Shown in pieces: positions 46,616-61,100 of a stretch of DNA of 64,000 nt (position 1 is the stretch's first letter; each line of letters starts with the position of its first letter). The position numbers and the translations under genes were made by a program. Location of the stretch: the NCBI GenBank assembly GCA_026874595.1, contig CM049313.1, forward strand, positions 9,857,508 through 9,921,507, in the 5' to 3' direction. This DNA is from Sipunculus nudus (Eukaryota > Annelida > Sipuncula > Golfingiida > Sipunculidae). The notes beneath the pieces were generated by a model. It did no database searches, was not told the origin of the DNA, and worked only from the letters and a program-made list of their open reading frames with translations.

Positions 46616-46850
46616 CCTCGTAATTTAATTTTTAATAAAAATAGGACTAAGCAATGAAACAAAGTAAGTTGCAATGGTCAGGTGGAAGAGAATGATTTGT
46701 GTGCACAATATGCATATTTCTTCATTCGACCGTAAATTCACATTTATCAACAGTATAATTTCGTTATTCCTTCGAAATTTAATTTCTAATAAAATTCAGA
46801 CTTAGCAATTAAACAAGGTAAGTTGCAATGGTGGAAGAGAATGATTTAAG
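46616..46850 (+). repeat. Direct duplication, about 80-bp unit
   Basis: AATTTAATTTTTAATAAAA, then GACTAAGCAAT, AAGTAAGTTGCAATGG and TGGAAGAGAATGATTT, recurs about 150 bp downstream with few changes. Confidence 0.8.
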
Positions 46851-47354
46851 TTCGTTTCACATTTCAAGGTTAAATTTAAACCTGCATCATCGAATATAAG
46901 TCATTTACAGGTAATGAAAATTTTTAGTTAATATTAACTGGAAAATAACGTTCATAGTTTAATATTTATACTGTGAGCCGTTAAATTCCGATACTGCAAA
47001 AAAAATATCTACAAGAGCTTCTGCTATTTTCCTATTTAATATGATTTAATTTAGCTCACTAAATACTATTAAAAAACACTTACAGAATATTTTCTCATCT
47101 TATAATATGTAAAAAAAAATTATGAAATTAATCTCAATATATTTTGAATACATTTTTCTTTTTACATGAGATTTAATGATAAGAAATGAATGACAGATGT
47201 TCCTTTGAAGTCGTCGGGGGGGGGGGGGACTTTAATTTCTTGTCTTTATGGTAATTGGAGTTCTGAGCGATAATTGAGGTTCATAACTCTCAGGTCTCTG
47301 AACAAGGCACTGACTTGGGTAATTAAATTGGTTTTAAACAGATTAAGGGCAACA

Positions 47355-47640
47355 ATGTCGTTAGTTGCTTACGGAAGCAGCGGAGAGAGTGATAGCGAAG
47401 AAGATGCAGGTGATGTTGCCCCAGTAACGAAGGTATCTCCGCAAAACAATACTCAAACTGATTCTGTCAAACCTGACACTGACACTGACAGAGGGAGAAG
47501 TGATGAAAGCCAGTCAACAGACGACAGTCCAGGGCAGGCGAGGCTGACAGGAGAAATTGAAGATGACATGTATGATATCCTCGAGATGTCAGCAGCGCAG
47601 AGAGGAAGGCTGAACCTCCCTGCTCCAAAACAGCAATCAG
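47355..47640 (+). CDS. PRCC: PRCC coding exon 1
   Basis: MSLVAYGSSGESDSEEDAGD onward to LPAPKQQS, ending in phase 1 before GTACGTAAG. Ser/Asp/Glu-rich, acidic and probably disordered. Shorter and less proline-rich than the mammalian N-terminal region. Confidence 0.9.
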
Positions 47641-48488
47641 GTACGTAAGTGAACACAAGTTAAAGAAAATAAATGGTAAAAGTGCAGGATCACTGTCACT
47701 ATAGCTTTTACTAATCTTATTAAATAATAGGTCAAATTTTGCTCCAACTGTGTTCCCACTTCACAGGGCCCAGTTCCAGCTACATTGGGTCGGCTCAGAA
47801 TGAGGGCGGTGGATGTAGCGTTGAAATCTGATACATCCCGTTAATATTTTTGGGGGACGGCATAACTCTACGGCAAATAGGAATTTTAACATAGGGTTTT
47901 TGCATTAATTAGACAACCTTATAAGGATTCTAGAACTGTATAATACTTTTACAGAACGGAGCACCCCTTTGTTTGCATTTTTGCTTCAATGTTTGCATAA
48001 AACTTCAAACTCGTCTAATATCTCGCCTTCACAGTTTTCCCAGAAATTCATGTGTTTGAGTGATTTTGGATGGTTATTGGTCAACGGAATCATGTGGGAA
48101 TTCCCCTCATTTGCATGTCAACTGCTTACCAGGGACAAGTAAAAGTTCTAGAAAATGGTGATAGCAGGGTTGTTAAGTTTTTCCCAGTGTGGTATTTACC
48201 AGCTGGTAAATACCAATATTTACTGCCTTTGGAAAAACCTCTCAAAGTGGGAAAATGGGAAAAACTGGGGAAAAACTCGAATAATCTTTTAAAAGGAGAG
48301 ACCAGCAGATATCTGACTGAATTATCTCACACACATACACACACACACACACACATATATATATAAGATTAACTCGGCCTTGATTAGGTTAACATGCTTG
48401 ATTACTTTTGTCAGCTCAACTACTAAAGATTATGTTGCAATTAATTGGTAATTAAGTAATGCACTAGTATGAGTTGTAGAAATATTGC

Positions 48489-48543
<55 letters not shown>

Positions 48544-49070
48544 TCACATGTATATCCCATATATACACACACACACACACATAATATAATTTCAACATGC
48601 AACATTAAACAGAATTAATTAACTATACATCATTATACTCTCTCAAAAATTTTGATCAGAAATTTTCCCCAGTAATTCCCAGTACTAACCAGTTTTCCCC
48701 AGTTATTCCCAATTAATCCCGGGTTTTTCCCACTGTCTTGGAAAAACTAGTTTTTCCCGGGAAAAATAACAACCCTGGGTGATAGGCCAACCAGAAATGG
48801 GCTTCTACTTGGCCGACTGGGCAAGTGGGTCCAACATAAATGTTTCCACAAAGGCCTGAATCTGAACTTATCTTAAGTTAACAATTTTCAGTTAATAGAA
48901 TGAGTTAGGAATTCACGTTGTAAAACCTCTGTCTTAAAAAAAATTGTTTAATTGTTTATATGTGCAAATGCTAAAGAGAAATATTATCAACAAACAAACA
49001 TTTGCACATATTTTTTGTTGCAAAATAATCATGTGCAACACACTTTTTGTGTGTGTGGTTGTGATCACTG

Positions 49071-49112
<42 letters not shown>

Positions 49113-52100
49113 CCCTACTGGACAAGTACTTTCAAAGGTTAAACCCTGTTATAATATTACCAAATTGATGATGAGATTTATAAATTAATTTCATCTTGGT
49201 ATAATTTCTTTTCCAGATTCAGAGACTTCAGAAAGTGGAAATAAGAATGAAATGTCTGCAAATAATCATCACATCGGCCTTCCTCCACCAAAACCAGGTA
49301 CAAATGTGTTTTTTCTGGATGAAACTGCAGTCTGTTTATGAAACCAGGGGTTAGACCTAGGGCCGTAAATCATTTGATACAGGTTTGCCAGTTCTTTTAA
49401 GCTAACATGCCGTGGTTGGATATTTTAAGGTGGCAACAAACTGAAGGCCTGGCTCAGACCAGTGGTATGTAGACAACTCAACTCTGTCAGGAAATCAGAG
49501 CCCTGAGGCGCCACCTGCAACCATATTTTCACAGCGTCCGTCTGTTTGTCTGCTGTGGGATAAAATCACTCATTTCTCAGTGGTGGTTTGACTTATCTGA
49601 TTAAAATTTTGCATGTTTATACATTTTGGATAGTTTTCTTGATTTTGTGGCAGATGGCGCCACCTACATTTATGTTTACACTGCAGACATTCAGGCTTAT
49701 ATCTCAGGACTGGTTTTACCTATCCCCCTGAAATTTTGCATGTGTATAAATCTCACATAGCTCTTAATCATACAGAAAATTGGTGGGGCCTCCTGCCACA
49801 ATTTTTGCATAGGGTCCTTCTGTTTGTCTGCTGTGGGATAAAATCACTCATATACAAGTAGTGGTTAGACTTATCTGCCTAAAATTTTGCATATATGTAT
49901 ACAACTTGGATAGCTTTCTGGATTTCATGGTAGGTGGCACCACCTACTCACACATTTCGGCTGCAGACATTCATGCTAATATGCAACACACCACACTCTT
50001 TTTCCCCCTGTCACTCAATCCATGCCTCACTTCAACCGTCCCACTCTGATTTCAGTGGATACACGAAGTCGCTTGTTGACTACTCGTATTCTAGTTTTAC
50101 ATCTGCAACTTCTTTGTGTTAACAAACCAGCTTAACAATATATGGTCAGATTGTATCCTTAAAGGAAAATATTGGGAAACAGCTTTTGACCCTGCATTTA
50201 CAGGAAACTATACCATAAAATAAGTTCAAGAGAGTGCAGGTTGGCATCTTACAGAGCACAAAATAAGGGTTATTGTATTACAGTTTGCAGAATAAAATAT
50301 GCCTACTGTAAACCAAAAGGAATTTGGCTTGTAGTACCTTTATCCAACCAAAACTGGATCAAGACAGCCAATTTTCACTGTGGTATTCCACAAGAGAACT
50401 TGTGATAGGATTAATTATTGTCAAAACAGCATGTAGTAAATATGAATGGTGAAATCTATATTATAAGTGATCTCGTTGGCATTCAACCACTGGCATGCAA
50501 CTCCTTTGTGGTCACTGGTCACATCTCAGAAATGCTTGTTTTTTAGACTTTGAACTGCCAGGAATGATGCCAAGTGTGTCCTTAGGGGGTCATTTTGAAT
50601 ATTTTACCTTAATATTTAAAAAATTTGACATTATTTTACAAAGGGCCTCTTGCAGTGCCATCTATCAGACCCTACGTCAGTATGTCCAGCAGTGAACATG
50701 TAGCATAATATATATTGTTTGTGAATGTAACTGGTCTTCATTATAAAATTATGAACAGAAAATAATGCCAGTGCAATTATTATAGCTTATGTGGTTGAAT
50801 TAATGGCCTTTTCTTCATTCTCAGTCAGCAAATCTTCAAGGTTCATGGATGAAGATGAACTGGAGGAAGAAGTGAAACCCAAGACTTACAAAGGAGAGGA
50901 GATAGAAAAACCTGCTCCGGCTGCCAGTAAAACTAGAAAACCTGTCCGTATCACTATACCTGAACTGCCTGAGGTGAGCGTCAGTGGTCATGTAATGCAT
51001 CAGTGGTCATGTTATGTGATGCATAAATGGTCATGTGACAAGAAAGAATCTCATGGTTATGTGATACTTGTAGATTACTGGTCATGTGATACACTAGTGG
51101 TCATGTGACAGCAAATAACTGAACAGGAGTATCTTCTCTATCGTGAAATGTCCAAAATATAATAATAGAAAAAAATTATTAGAAATGATTATCCCTGCAG
51201 TTTTTCACATTCTACTCTAATAATTCAAGGTGTTTGTTTGAGATTTTGCAAACTGAACTTCTTACTTATTAAAATTCAGAGTCCAGTTTAGCAGTGCTCT
51301 ATAAATCTTCCCTTCATTTGTAACTGCTCTATATATGCTTCACATAATTTAATTATGAATTTGTTTTCTTTGCATTTTATAACCTAATATATCTCAAGGA
51401 TTTAACTTGCTTTGATTAAAACAGGATGATGAGGAAGGGCCCCCAAGCAAGAAGGCCAAACCAGCTCCAACAAAAGTGAGTATATAATACAGTATAACCT
51501 TAGCTGACCAGACTTGTTATCAGCAGAATACATGGTCCTCAGCTCATGCAGGATGACACCAGATTCTGAGCTAGTATGGCTGCTCATTTATTTTGAGTCA
51601 TATCAGCTGGGCACATCTGTATTAGCCTCTTAGAGTGCACAGGGGTTAATTGTGCCAAGCACTGGTATGAAATTGGTTAAATTAACAAGATGCACCACAC
51701 TGGATGTGTCAACCTCCAGCATCTGTGTACTGAAGAAGGGCGGCAACAATTCATAAGAATAGACAGACAGATTGTTGATTACAGTTAGTGCTCCTGCGAG
51801 GCTTATAATGGTTGTGTTTGTGATGCATTAAAGAAAAAAAATGGAATTTATATTTTACCCATTTCTAAAATTGTTCCAGCCTTTCATGCACCTTAATGTT
51901 ATATTTCAAATTCATTTTTTAGAATTTTCAGGAAGCACAAATCCTGCACTTGCCTGTGGTAAATTTGTCAAACAAATTTGTCCTTTCTAGATTTATCTAA
52001 TATTAGTAGAACTAGAAAATATACAGAACAAGGTTTTAATTTATATTGAAAAAAAATGAGTTATATTTTTTAATATTTTCTTAAAGATATTAAGTCTTAG

Positions 52101-55100
52101 TATGCACATAAACAAAAAATGCATGTTTGTTGGAACTCCCTAATTCAATCAGGAGTGGTTCTTTATGTTTTACAGGGAAAAAGTGGCTTGTTTGCTTTGT
52201 TGCCTGCCCCAAAACATGAAGCAACCAAAGTAGCGAACAGATCTCTGGTGCCAGATAGTGTATCGAGGAAGAAACCAATGCCAGCTCCTGCTAAGTCAGC
52301 TGTCCCTCAAAAACCAAGGACTATTTCATCAGCTCCACAGGCACAAAAACCACGAAAATCTCTTGTCGCTGTGGATGATAGTGATGAGGATGACGAAGAA
52401 GATGAAGGGGTTAGTTACTTTTCTCTGGAACAGCCCTCATCTACATCATTGTCTGTAAATAGTACAGCATCCTCAATGACCGGGCCTAGTCACATGATCT
52501 CTGGCTCCGCCAGCATGGATGCACCTTTGGACTTCAGTAGGGGCAATACCAGCCAATCTCAGGCCAGTCCATCTCTGATTGGTCCTTCTGTTGGGCTGCA
52601 ACTGCCAGACTCATCAACTTACAGTGAAGTTACACAACCAGGTCCATCATTACCTGACACAGAGGCAGCACAGCGGGGTTATCTTCATTATCCACAGGTG
52701 AGTCCTGTTTCACCCAGTCAGGTGAGCATGCAATATTTATACTAAATAAATGCATTCAGTACAGATTTAAAACAGCCTTTAAAATCCCTAAAAAGTAATC
52801 TGTATTATAACTGATTGGATGGCACTCAACTGTTGTCACAGAACTACTCTGGGTATGCTTAGGAAATGCACTTTTTTGGTTTTGAAGTGTGGCAGAATGA
52901 TACTAAGTGTGTCCTAAGGGGTCATTTTCCATATTCTGACATAAATCCTGAGGAATTTGACATTATTTTGTTAAGAATTTGTCACAGCAGTATCTATCAG
53001 AAACTATGTCATTGAACTTGGCCCATGGAAAACTGTACCACCACAATCCAAGCCAAGGTTCTGTGGAACTGTCCCAATGCAAGAATGGGTAATATGCTAG
53101 TCAATTTTAAATGTAAAATTCAAGTTTTGAAAAGCCATGAAAATCCAAATATAAAATATTCATTCAAGAATCAGGAAATTTAATTCTCTGGGTTTAAAAA
53201 TGCTTCTGTTTTCTTTTATATGTCATTATATGAATAGTAAAAATTTATTTCTCTCTGAATAAGGAATTAATACAAGACAAAACATGCGAAATTTAATTGC
53301 CATAAATTGCAGTATTTGATTTTTTCTGTTGATTGCAATGATAAAGGTGTCATTCATGCAGACCGTGGGAGACATACATGTCTGCAGACAGAAATTCAAC
53401 TTGCATGCATTAGGTTCATATTATGCTGTGTCAAATTAGTGTGGGAAGACTATAGATTTCATGAGAAAGTAAACAAATTTGCGGGTTGGTTTGTTTAATT
53501 CAAAGAGACATAATACTTGTAAGCAGTCAGGTGTCAAAATAAGAAAAATATTGTTTCTACATCAGAATTTTAACTGCAGTCCTTAAGGGCAAAACTACTG
53601 CTAAGTTCTGCTGGTTCACAAACATATTTGTGCATATACCACCATTAATCGGAAGCATACTGAGTCTTGTACCTTCATAACTGTTAATATTAATCCCTGT
53701 GAAAAAGGTCATATATTGATATTAAAGCCAGCTGTTCAACAAACCTATTTGTAGAATTAATGTGATTTTGGCATTCACATCAATGAAATGTACATAATTC
53801 CTGTGCAGGAAAGTTCTTATAATGCCTCTGTGATGCATGTATGAATTTGTTTATCTACAGGCTGTTACTAAATTTGGTACATGCGTCAGTGTTAACAAAC
53901 AGAAAAATCATGTAACTTAATTTGGTTGCAGAAGTAGAAAGGTCACTTCTAACTAGTTGCATTGCAAAACACCCTTTGCAAAACTTGGTTTGTCTGACTT
54001 ACCACCAACTACCCTTGTTTGGTACACCCCCCACATTTGAAGGGACAAAATCAGGCACAATATAATGCCTATTTTTTTGCACTATCAGTTCAGTTTGCTT
54101 TTTACAAAAGTTTCCAGCAAAACCATCCCAGCACACAGTCTCAGTAACTTGCATATGGCTGTTTAACACCTTGTTATGGCTCTGTGTGTTAGTAAACACA
54201 GTCCATGTGTGTCTGTGTACCATAACAAACTAAAAGACTGGAGGTCTGATTGTGAGCCATAACAGGTGATATTTTCGCTAGTGGAAACATTTATGGCAAT
54301 TTTTTGGCGATGTCAGTCAGGGTATCTCCTCATTGACTCCTGTTGTGGCTCTGCAATACACGCGGCCCCATGCGCTGTGTTTATGTTGACAACTGTTGTT
54401 GCGCCTGATCTACTGTTTTAACACTCATTTACAGGAGTAAGGCAAAATTTTGGCAAGTACTGATTTATTTTAAAGGTAAGAAGGTATTTTTCATGTTAAT
54501 TCAACATGCTTTATAGGTGATTGGGTCCCTTTAAAAAAATATGGATATAAACAAACCAGCCTGTGTGTGTTGGATTGAGATTTTTCTGGCTTATTAATAC
54601 AAAAGAGTCGAGGGATTATCTTCAGTTAATAGACATCTGATATCTGAATAGGCCCCTTTAATCTTGAAGTAAGATGACCTTATTTTGTTTACAGTATGAA
54701 GGAATGGACATGTACCCTGAGGAAGAGGAAGTTCAAAAAATGACTCAAGATGAGCAGGTCAGTGGGTTCTCATGGTGTGACAATTGATAAATTAAATCAA
54801 TGATTGTTCATTTTCTTATATAATCAGTTAAACTGGTTGCAACTTTGCATTATCAATTACAAATGATTATGTATAGATATGCAGAGAAGCCATATTACCC
54901 GGAAAAAATCTAACCCAGTTAGACATAAAAAGATCAGACACAATGCACCAAACACCATTAAAATTGAATCTTGTGTAGCTGTCAAATGTCAATAACCCAG
55001 CCACTGAGTTTGACCTGAAAGTGTAATTTTCAAATTAGATTGAATTCAGTCAGTCAATATTTTATGTATAATTCTTTTACAGCAGATTTCATGCCAGTGT

Positions 55101-58100
55101 CGAAGATATATGAAATAATCAATTTGAATTAATAATTGATCATTGCTTGGTTTATTTATTTCAGTCATCAATCATGATTTTACACTAAATTCACACCATT
55201 AGTGAGATTTTAATACTTAAGTATTAGATATACTTGTGTGACAGAGTATTTTGATTGTTTGCCATAATCAAATTGAGAGTCCAGTAAAGAGCCAATGATT
55301 AATAAATGAATTGAGTTGAAGCCCCTTTACAGATCAAATCCTTTTTATTTAATGCATGTGATACATGGCATATTGTAGTTCCTGAGACTGCAAGGCAAGA
55401 AGCAGAGAGGCAGAGAAGCCATCAACATCATTGATGTCAGCCAAGATCAGCAGATGGAGGGAGTGGACTTAACGAAAGGGCTGAGTGAAGAATCTGACCT
55501 GCAGGCACAGAGTGAACTCAAGAAGAATATGCCCAGCTCCCAGCAGCGACGTAAACATCAGATCACATATCTGGCATTCAGGGTAAGAGTAAAGACCTGA
55601 TTTAATGTGGGAACTTTTCAAAACATGTTATTTTAAAGAACTGATTATTTGTAATCTCTCATGCAGATATAATCTCATGCAGGGATAATTTAAACAATTT
55701 TGTCGGAGGTACCAATCACTCTTTTGCAATTCACCTAATAAATTCTTGATTATAATCAGTTATTCCAAAAGAGACTGCTCATACTTATTGCGCAATCAGT
55801 CTACTTGAATCCCCAAAATCATTGCTACCCACTGCCTAATGGATTAGGGCCCAGCTGGAAAACAGACATCAAATCTACCTGATATCTTAACATTTATTTT
55901 CAGACTTTGGAAAGTCCAGTCTGGGCAGACATCTGCCTTGGTCAGGTTCAAATCCACACCTCCAAGTTCATTTACTCAGTAGTTAGATAGACTCGCACCT
56001 CCAAGATCATTGGCTCAGTAGTTAGACAGTTACAACACAACCACTGGAACTGTTTCTATCAGAAGTGCTTGCAGTAAAAATTATCAGGGCTCCTGCTGAC
56101 TCATATATTTCCTATGAAAAGGTTGTCACTCATAATTTCCTTTATTTTTAGCTTTTAGCCCATAATCACCTATATTTTCTTATTATTTTTCACTGCATAG
56201 TCGTATTTTTGATATAATCATTATAATTGAATAAGTATTGTTACATAGACCTTTCATAATTGAAAACATTCAGTTCTTTGGTAGAACTGTGCATGTAGGT
56301 GTTACAGTCGTGCATACACAGCCATCCCGACCAATTAAACAGAGCTTTAGATGCTATTTGGTGAATAAGATCATGGAATGTAACTGTAAAAAACATGTTT
56401 TATTACGTAAACATAATTGTGAGCTGTTTCTGTATTAATGAGAATTTTCTCTGTTAAAGTTTATACGCCAGAGTAAGCCAACCGAAAATTTTCCCTTATT
56501 CCCTTATATCGCCCATCCCACCTCGTTCCCGTGTATCTAGGTCACACTTCCGTTACCCATAATCACATTTTCTTCTGGCGTTCGCCATGATGGACGTGTG
56601 ATCCCGCTCTGCGAGATTCGTCCACTGTTGGGGTTTGTACTCATGAGTTTGCCAACTGAACTGTAAGTTGTCCTCTTTTTTTCCCTTGCCCGCCATGGAG
56701 AACCCCACAATTGTGGCTCTTGTGGTTCTTAATCCCGGTTGGGACTCCCACCCCCCTTGTTTTCGTTGCCGCTCCAACATTGACTCCTGCCGTGTTCAGG
56801 CTGATCCTTGTTTTCACTGCCAGACTTGGACGTCTGACCAGTGGGCCCTTTCCCTGATTGGGCTCATTCCCCGGTACTTGGGGGTTCACCCTCCTGTATT
56901 CCATTGTCTGGCCCCGTGGTTGTCTCCGAGGGGGTGGGGGGGGGGGGGGGCTACCCTGGTTGACCGCACCACGGCCGTGCTGCGTTCACCGTCCGTTCCC
57001 GCCGGTCCTGTCACCTCTCCAGTGGTTTAGACAGTTATATCGTTGAATTCTCATTCACGGAAACGGAATTCTTTCCCCGTTCCCGCGGCCTCCCTTTCTG
57101 CCAGCACATCTGCCTATTCCATATTACATTTATTGTCCCGGGTTTGTTAATCACTTAAGTCGGATCTCGACGATTCGTCTAGACCCGATTCTGTCCGCCT
57201 GGCGCTCTCGCCGGCGCCCCGGTACTTTCTCCCCAGCCGTTCTCGTCGCCGGCTCCTCGCCGGATTCCTTCCTTATCCCTGGGGCCGGCTGGAGCCGTCC
57301 CGCTGGATCGCCCGGACCTTCCTGGTGTGCAGGTAAGTGCGTCGGTCCCTACTGCCTCCATTCGGGGCTGCCGGCCTCGCCTCCGGTTCCTCCGTCTGCC
57401 GTCGTTACTTAACAGCCGGCCGGCTCTTTTTTTCAGTTACTATCTGCTGTGCGGCCTGCGGCTCCGGTTCCTGTGCCTTCCCGGATGGTTCCTGCTGCTG
57501 CTCGTTCCCCGCCTTCTTGTTTCCAGGCTTGGCGTCCGCGCAAATCTGCTCAGTCAGCCGATCCTGCCCTGGCACCAGACCAGCGGTCGGCGATCGCGCT
57601 GCGCCGCCAGGCTTGGCGTCCGCGCAAATCTGCGCTTATGGACCTGGAGGCTACCTCCACACAGGAGGCTAACCCTAGTGGTCCAAAGTTCCGTAGGTAC
57701 AACCTCGGACTTCCTCGGCGTCGGCGGCCGGTTCTTCTATGAATCCTGGCCCCTTCATTCGCCCTCCGCCGCGCCCGCCGTGTGTCTGGTATTACTGACC
57801 GCACGGGGGATCTCTTCCGTGGGCGCCCCGCGGTGGTCTCGGGGTCTCGCTCTACTGGGGCCCCGCTTCCGCCGGGTTCGGATACACCTTGGTCCCCCGG
57901 TACCCTCTGGAGTTCCCTTGGGTACCGGGCTCCCGGGCTACCTGTTCGTTCGCTTGCTCCCTTCTCCTGAGCTCCCGGATGTTCAGTCTGCTCCGCTGCG
58001 CCTCGTGTCCGGCCTGGCACAGCCGTTTGCGGACGGTCGGTCTTTAATTCCATCCTCTGTCCAGTTTTCCGATCGTCCCCTGTCGGATCTGGAGGGGCTC

Positions 58101-61100
58101 GGCCGGCAAGCGGCCAGTATGGTTTACGACTTGCAGGCTGTCCCTTGCTTGCTCGCCGTTTCCGGACACGCTCACTCTCCCCGACATATGGCAGGCTTCT
58201 GCCCATACTGGCGCTGTGTTCCATTCAGGTCGTTGGCGCCCGGTTGTAAATTGCATCTTGTTACGCCGCCCGGCTTGCATTCAGTCATTTATGCACTTAC
58301 GGCTGCGACTTCTCCGGCGGAGTTCACCAAGCTTTATTCTCCGCCTTTCCCGGTTCCCTGCTGTTTGGCGGCCAGTTACGGCCTCTCTTTGACCGCGCCT
58401 TGGCGCGCTCGGATCGTCAGGTCCGCCTCCGCTCGACCTCCCTTGCGCCTCGGCCTTCCTTCCGCGTTCCCCGCCTTCGGCCTCCGGTTGCGGCTTCAGC
58501 TCAGCCGCGTCGTGCATCTGCTACCTCATCACGTCCTTCAGGACGTTCCAGCCGTTCTCGGCCTTTCGTGGTCGCTCCTCCCAACGAGGTTCGACCGAGA
58601 AATGACTCTCTAGCTCCGGTCGGCGCTCGGCTCAGCGACCGTTTTCCCGCGTGGGCGGGTTTCACCTCCCAGCGGTTAATTCTCAGCGCCCTACAGTTCG
58701 GGTTCCCTCTTCCATTTAGCACACTCCGCCTCCGTCCGATCCGGCAAAACGCCTCGCTTGGCGGAGGCCCTTCAATCTATGTTAAACAATCGGGCTATTT
58801 CGAGGTTTCCCCATCCACCGTGGGGTTTCACTCTCGCCTTTTCTTGTTCCCGACCCGCACGGCCGTTGGCGCCCGATCATCGTCCTGTAGCGCCTCAATT
58901 CATTCATCCGTCCGCCCCCGTTTCGGATGTTCATTCTCCATGCTGTCATCCGCATTGTTCGGCGGATGGCTTAGGCGTTCACGTATAGACCTTATGGATG
59001 CCTAATTTAACGTTTCCATTCCGGGTCCATCCTTTCGGGATCCACGTGGCCCCCTGGAATTTACCATCCGTGTTCACACGGTCCCGAGTTCTCTCCGTTC
59101 ACAGGGCATTTCTGTGCTCCCTTCTCTGGACGATTGGCTGGTCCATGCGGCCGATCGCTCCCTCTTACTTTGGAACCTCGGCTTCCTGGTCAATGGGGAG
59201 AAATCTCTTCTCACTCCCACCCAGTCCCTCCAATTTCTGGGTGTCACGCTCGATTTTGCGTCCGGCACTGCGTCGCTCCCGCGCGATTTTGCTCTCCCGC
59301 TCCGCCGCATAATTCGTTCCTTCTCACGCGGCGCCGTGTAGACTCGCGCACAGCGGCTTCTCTCCACGGTGCTCTCAAATGGGCCGCGTCTTTCATCCCG
59401 TTCGGCCGACTGTACCCCTGTCCGATTCAGTCTATCTTGCGCCGTCACGGCCTTCTCCGGTTAACCTCGGTTCATCCTCCCATCCTCCCGTTTCGGAGCG
59501 CCTGGCGGTCCCTTCGTCCCTGGTTGGACCTTTCCTTTCTCCTGCGCGGCGTTCCTTTTTCCGGGGATGTCGCTTGCACCATCTATACCGATGCGTCTCT
59601 CCTCGGTTGGGGGGCCCCTCTTGCCGATCTTTGCGCTTCCGGGATATAGTCCCCGTCGGGACGTCTGCTCCATGTCACTTTCCTCGCCCTGTTTGCCGTC
59701 CGTCGCGCGATCTCCCACTGGTCTCCCCGCTTGATCGGACGTCCCATTCTTGTCCGGCCCGACAATCCCACGGTTGTGGCATATATCAACAAGCAGGGCG
59801 GTACTCGGTCTCCCTCGCTCATGCAGGCGACTTACCTTTTGTTTGATCTATGCCTCTCTCTCCGGGCATCAGTTCGTGCATCCCATCTTCCGGGCGTGTC
59901 GAACATCCTAGCGGACGCCCCTTCCCGTCATCCGGCGTCTCTTCCTTCCCCGCCGCTCCTTCCGCTCCCGGTTATTCAGAGTGTTTTCGCTCGCCTGGGG
60001 CGGCCGGAATTCGATCTGTTCGATTTTCCGTCCCCCCCCGTTCTTGTGCCTTCCGAGACGCGTCTACGTCCCCTCGCGACCGTCTCCCCGACACGCCGCC
60101 GTCCGGGTGGTCTCACCGGTTTCTCTTGCGTTTCCGGCGCCTCCTCTCCTCCGCCGTGTCCTTCTCCGCTTGTCCCGCGCGGACCAGACTACCCTGCTTC
60201 TCATCCTTCCGTTTCAACCTGCGGCTCCATGGTTTCCTCTGTGGCGCTCGCTTCTCTCTCGCCCCCGCTTATACTACCGCTCCGCATCGTGCTCCCGTCG
60301 TTCCCTCGAACGCGTCGCCCGTTTCGGTCATGCCCTCTATGCGCATGCCTGCTCTCATCGGACACCTCAAGGATCAGGGCATTTCAAGTCCGGCTGCTCT
60401 CCTTGCCTTGGCTCCCCGTCGCCGTTCTTCGGACCGCATCTATGACTCCCGGTGGCGTCTCTTCACGGAGTGGGCGTCTTCCCGCGGAATCTCCCCTTTA
60501 GATCCGTCGCTTGCGGCTGTTTTGGATTTTTTCGTGTTCTTACTGCAGGATAAACATTTATCCTATCCCTCTCTGCGTGGCTATCGCGCCGCCCTGCTGT
60601 CGGTGCTCCGTCCGCTGGGTCACGATCGTGTCCTTCATCACCCGTTGGTGTCGGACTTTCTCAAGGGGGTTCAGGCCTGTGCGTCTCGTCCTCCGTATGT
60701 TGCACCTTCCTGGCGCCTGGACGTCGTCTTGCTTCACCTTAGGGAACCCCCTTATGCGCCGTTGCGTTCGGCCCATCTTCTACCTTGTCCTGGACAACGG
60801 TTTTCCTCCTAACTCTTGCCTCGGCAGGTCGCTGTTCTGACCTTCATGCCCTAGTGGCTGATTCGAATTTCCTGCAAATTGCGGCCGCCGCTTCGTCGGC
60901 CACCCTACCTTTTCCTCCGGCCTTTTATCGGAACTATCACAATTTCGATGACCCTCCTTCTGCTTGGCACGTTCCGGCACTCCCTACCGGTCCATACCGT
61001 TCTGGGGATACCCCTTGCCCGGTTCGTGCGTTGCGTTATTATCTCCACGCTCCTCCTTCTTTAGGGGGGGGGGGGGGCGCAAGAAGTGGTTCTTTCTACA

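Larger units (their letters stand above)
45405..47354. promoter_or_regulatory. Head-to-head spacer between the FAM169-like gene and PRCC
   Basis: About 1.95 kb separates the divergent start codons. The FAM169-proximal 250 bp is less AT-rich and holds GCGCC and CGCGG words, consistent with a promoter; no TATA box was convincing. The middle is filled by (TA)n, ATAATATA and duplicated AT-rich sequence, so a single compact bidirectional promoter is unlikely. Confidence 0.45.

Noticed and set aside
47274-47354. Upstream in-frame ATG of PRCC exon 1
   Set aside because: The extra 27 residues do not resemble PRCC. MSLVAY at 47355 matches the family start and has A at -3.
57550-58224. 224-codon minus-strand frame in the DIRS region
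   Set aside because: Antisense shadow of GC-rich sequence. The reverse transcriptase, RNase H and recombinase motifs are all on the plus strand.
57327-58613. 428-codon frame, the longest in the window
   Set aside because: Arg/Leu/Pro/Ser-rich translation of GC-rich DIRS sequence in a frame without the family's domains. GC-rich DNA has few stops, so length alone is not evidence. Part of ORF1 could be hidden here, but I cannot show it.
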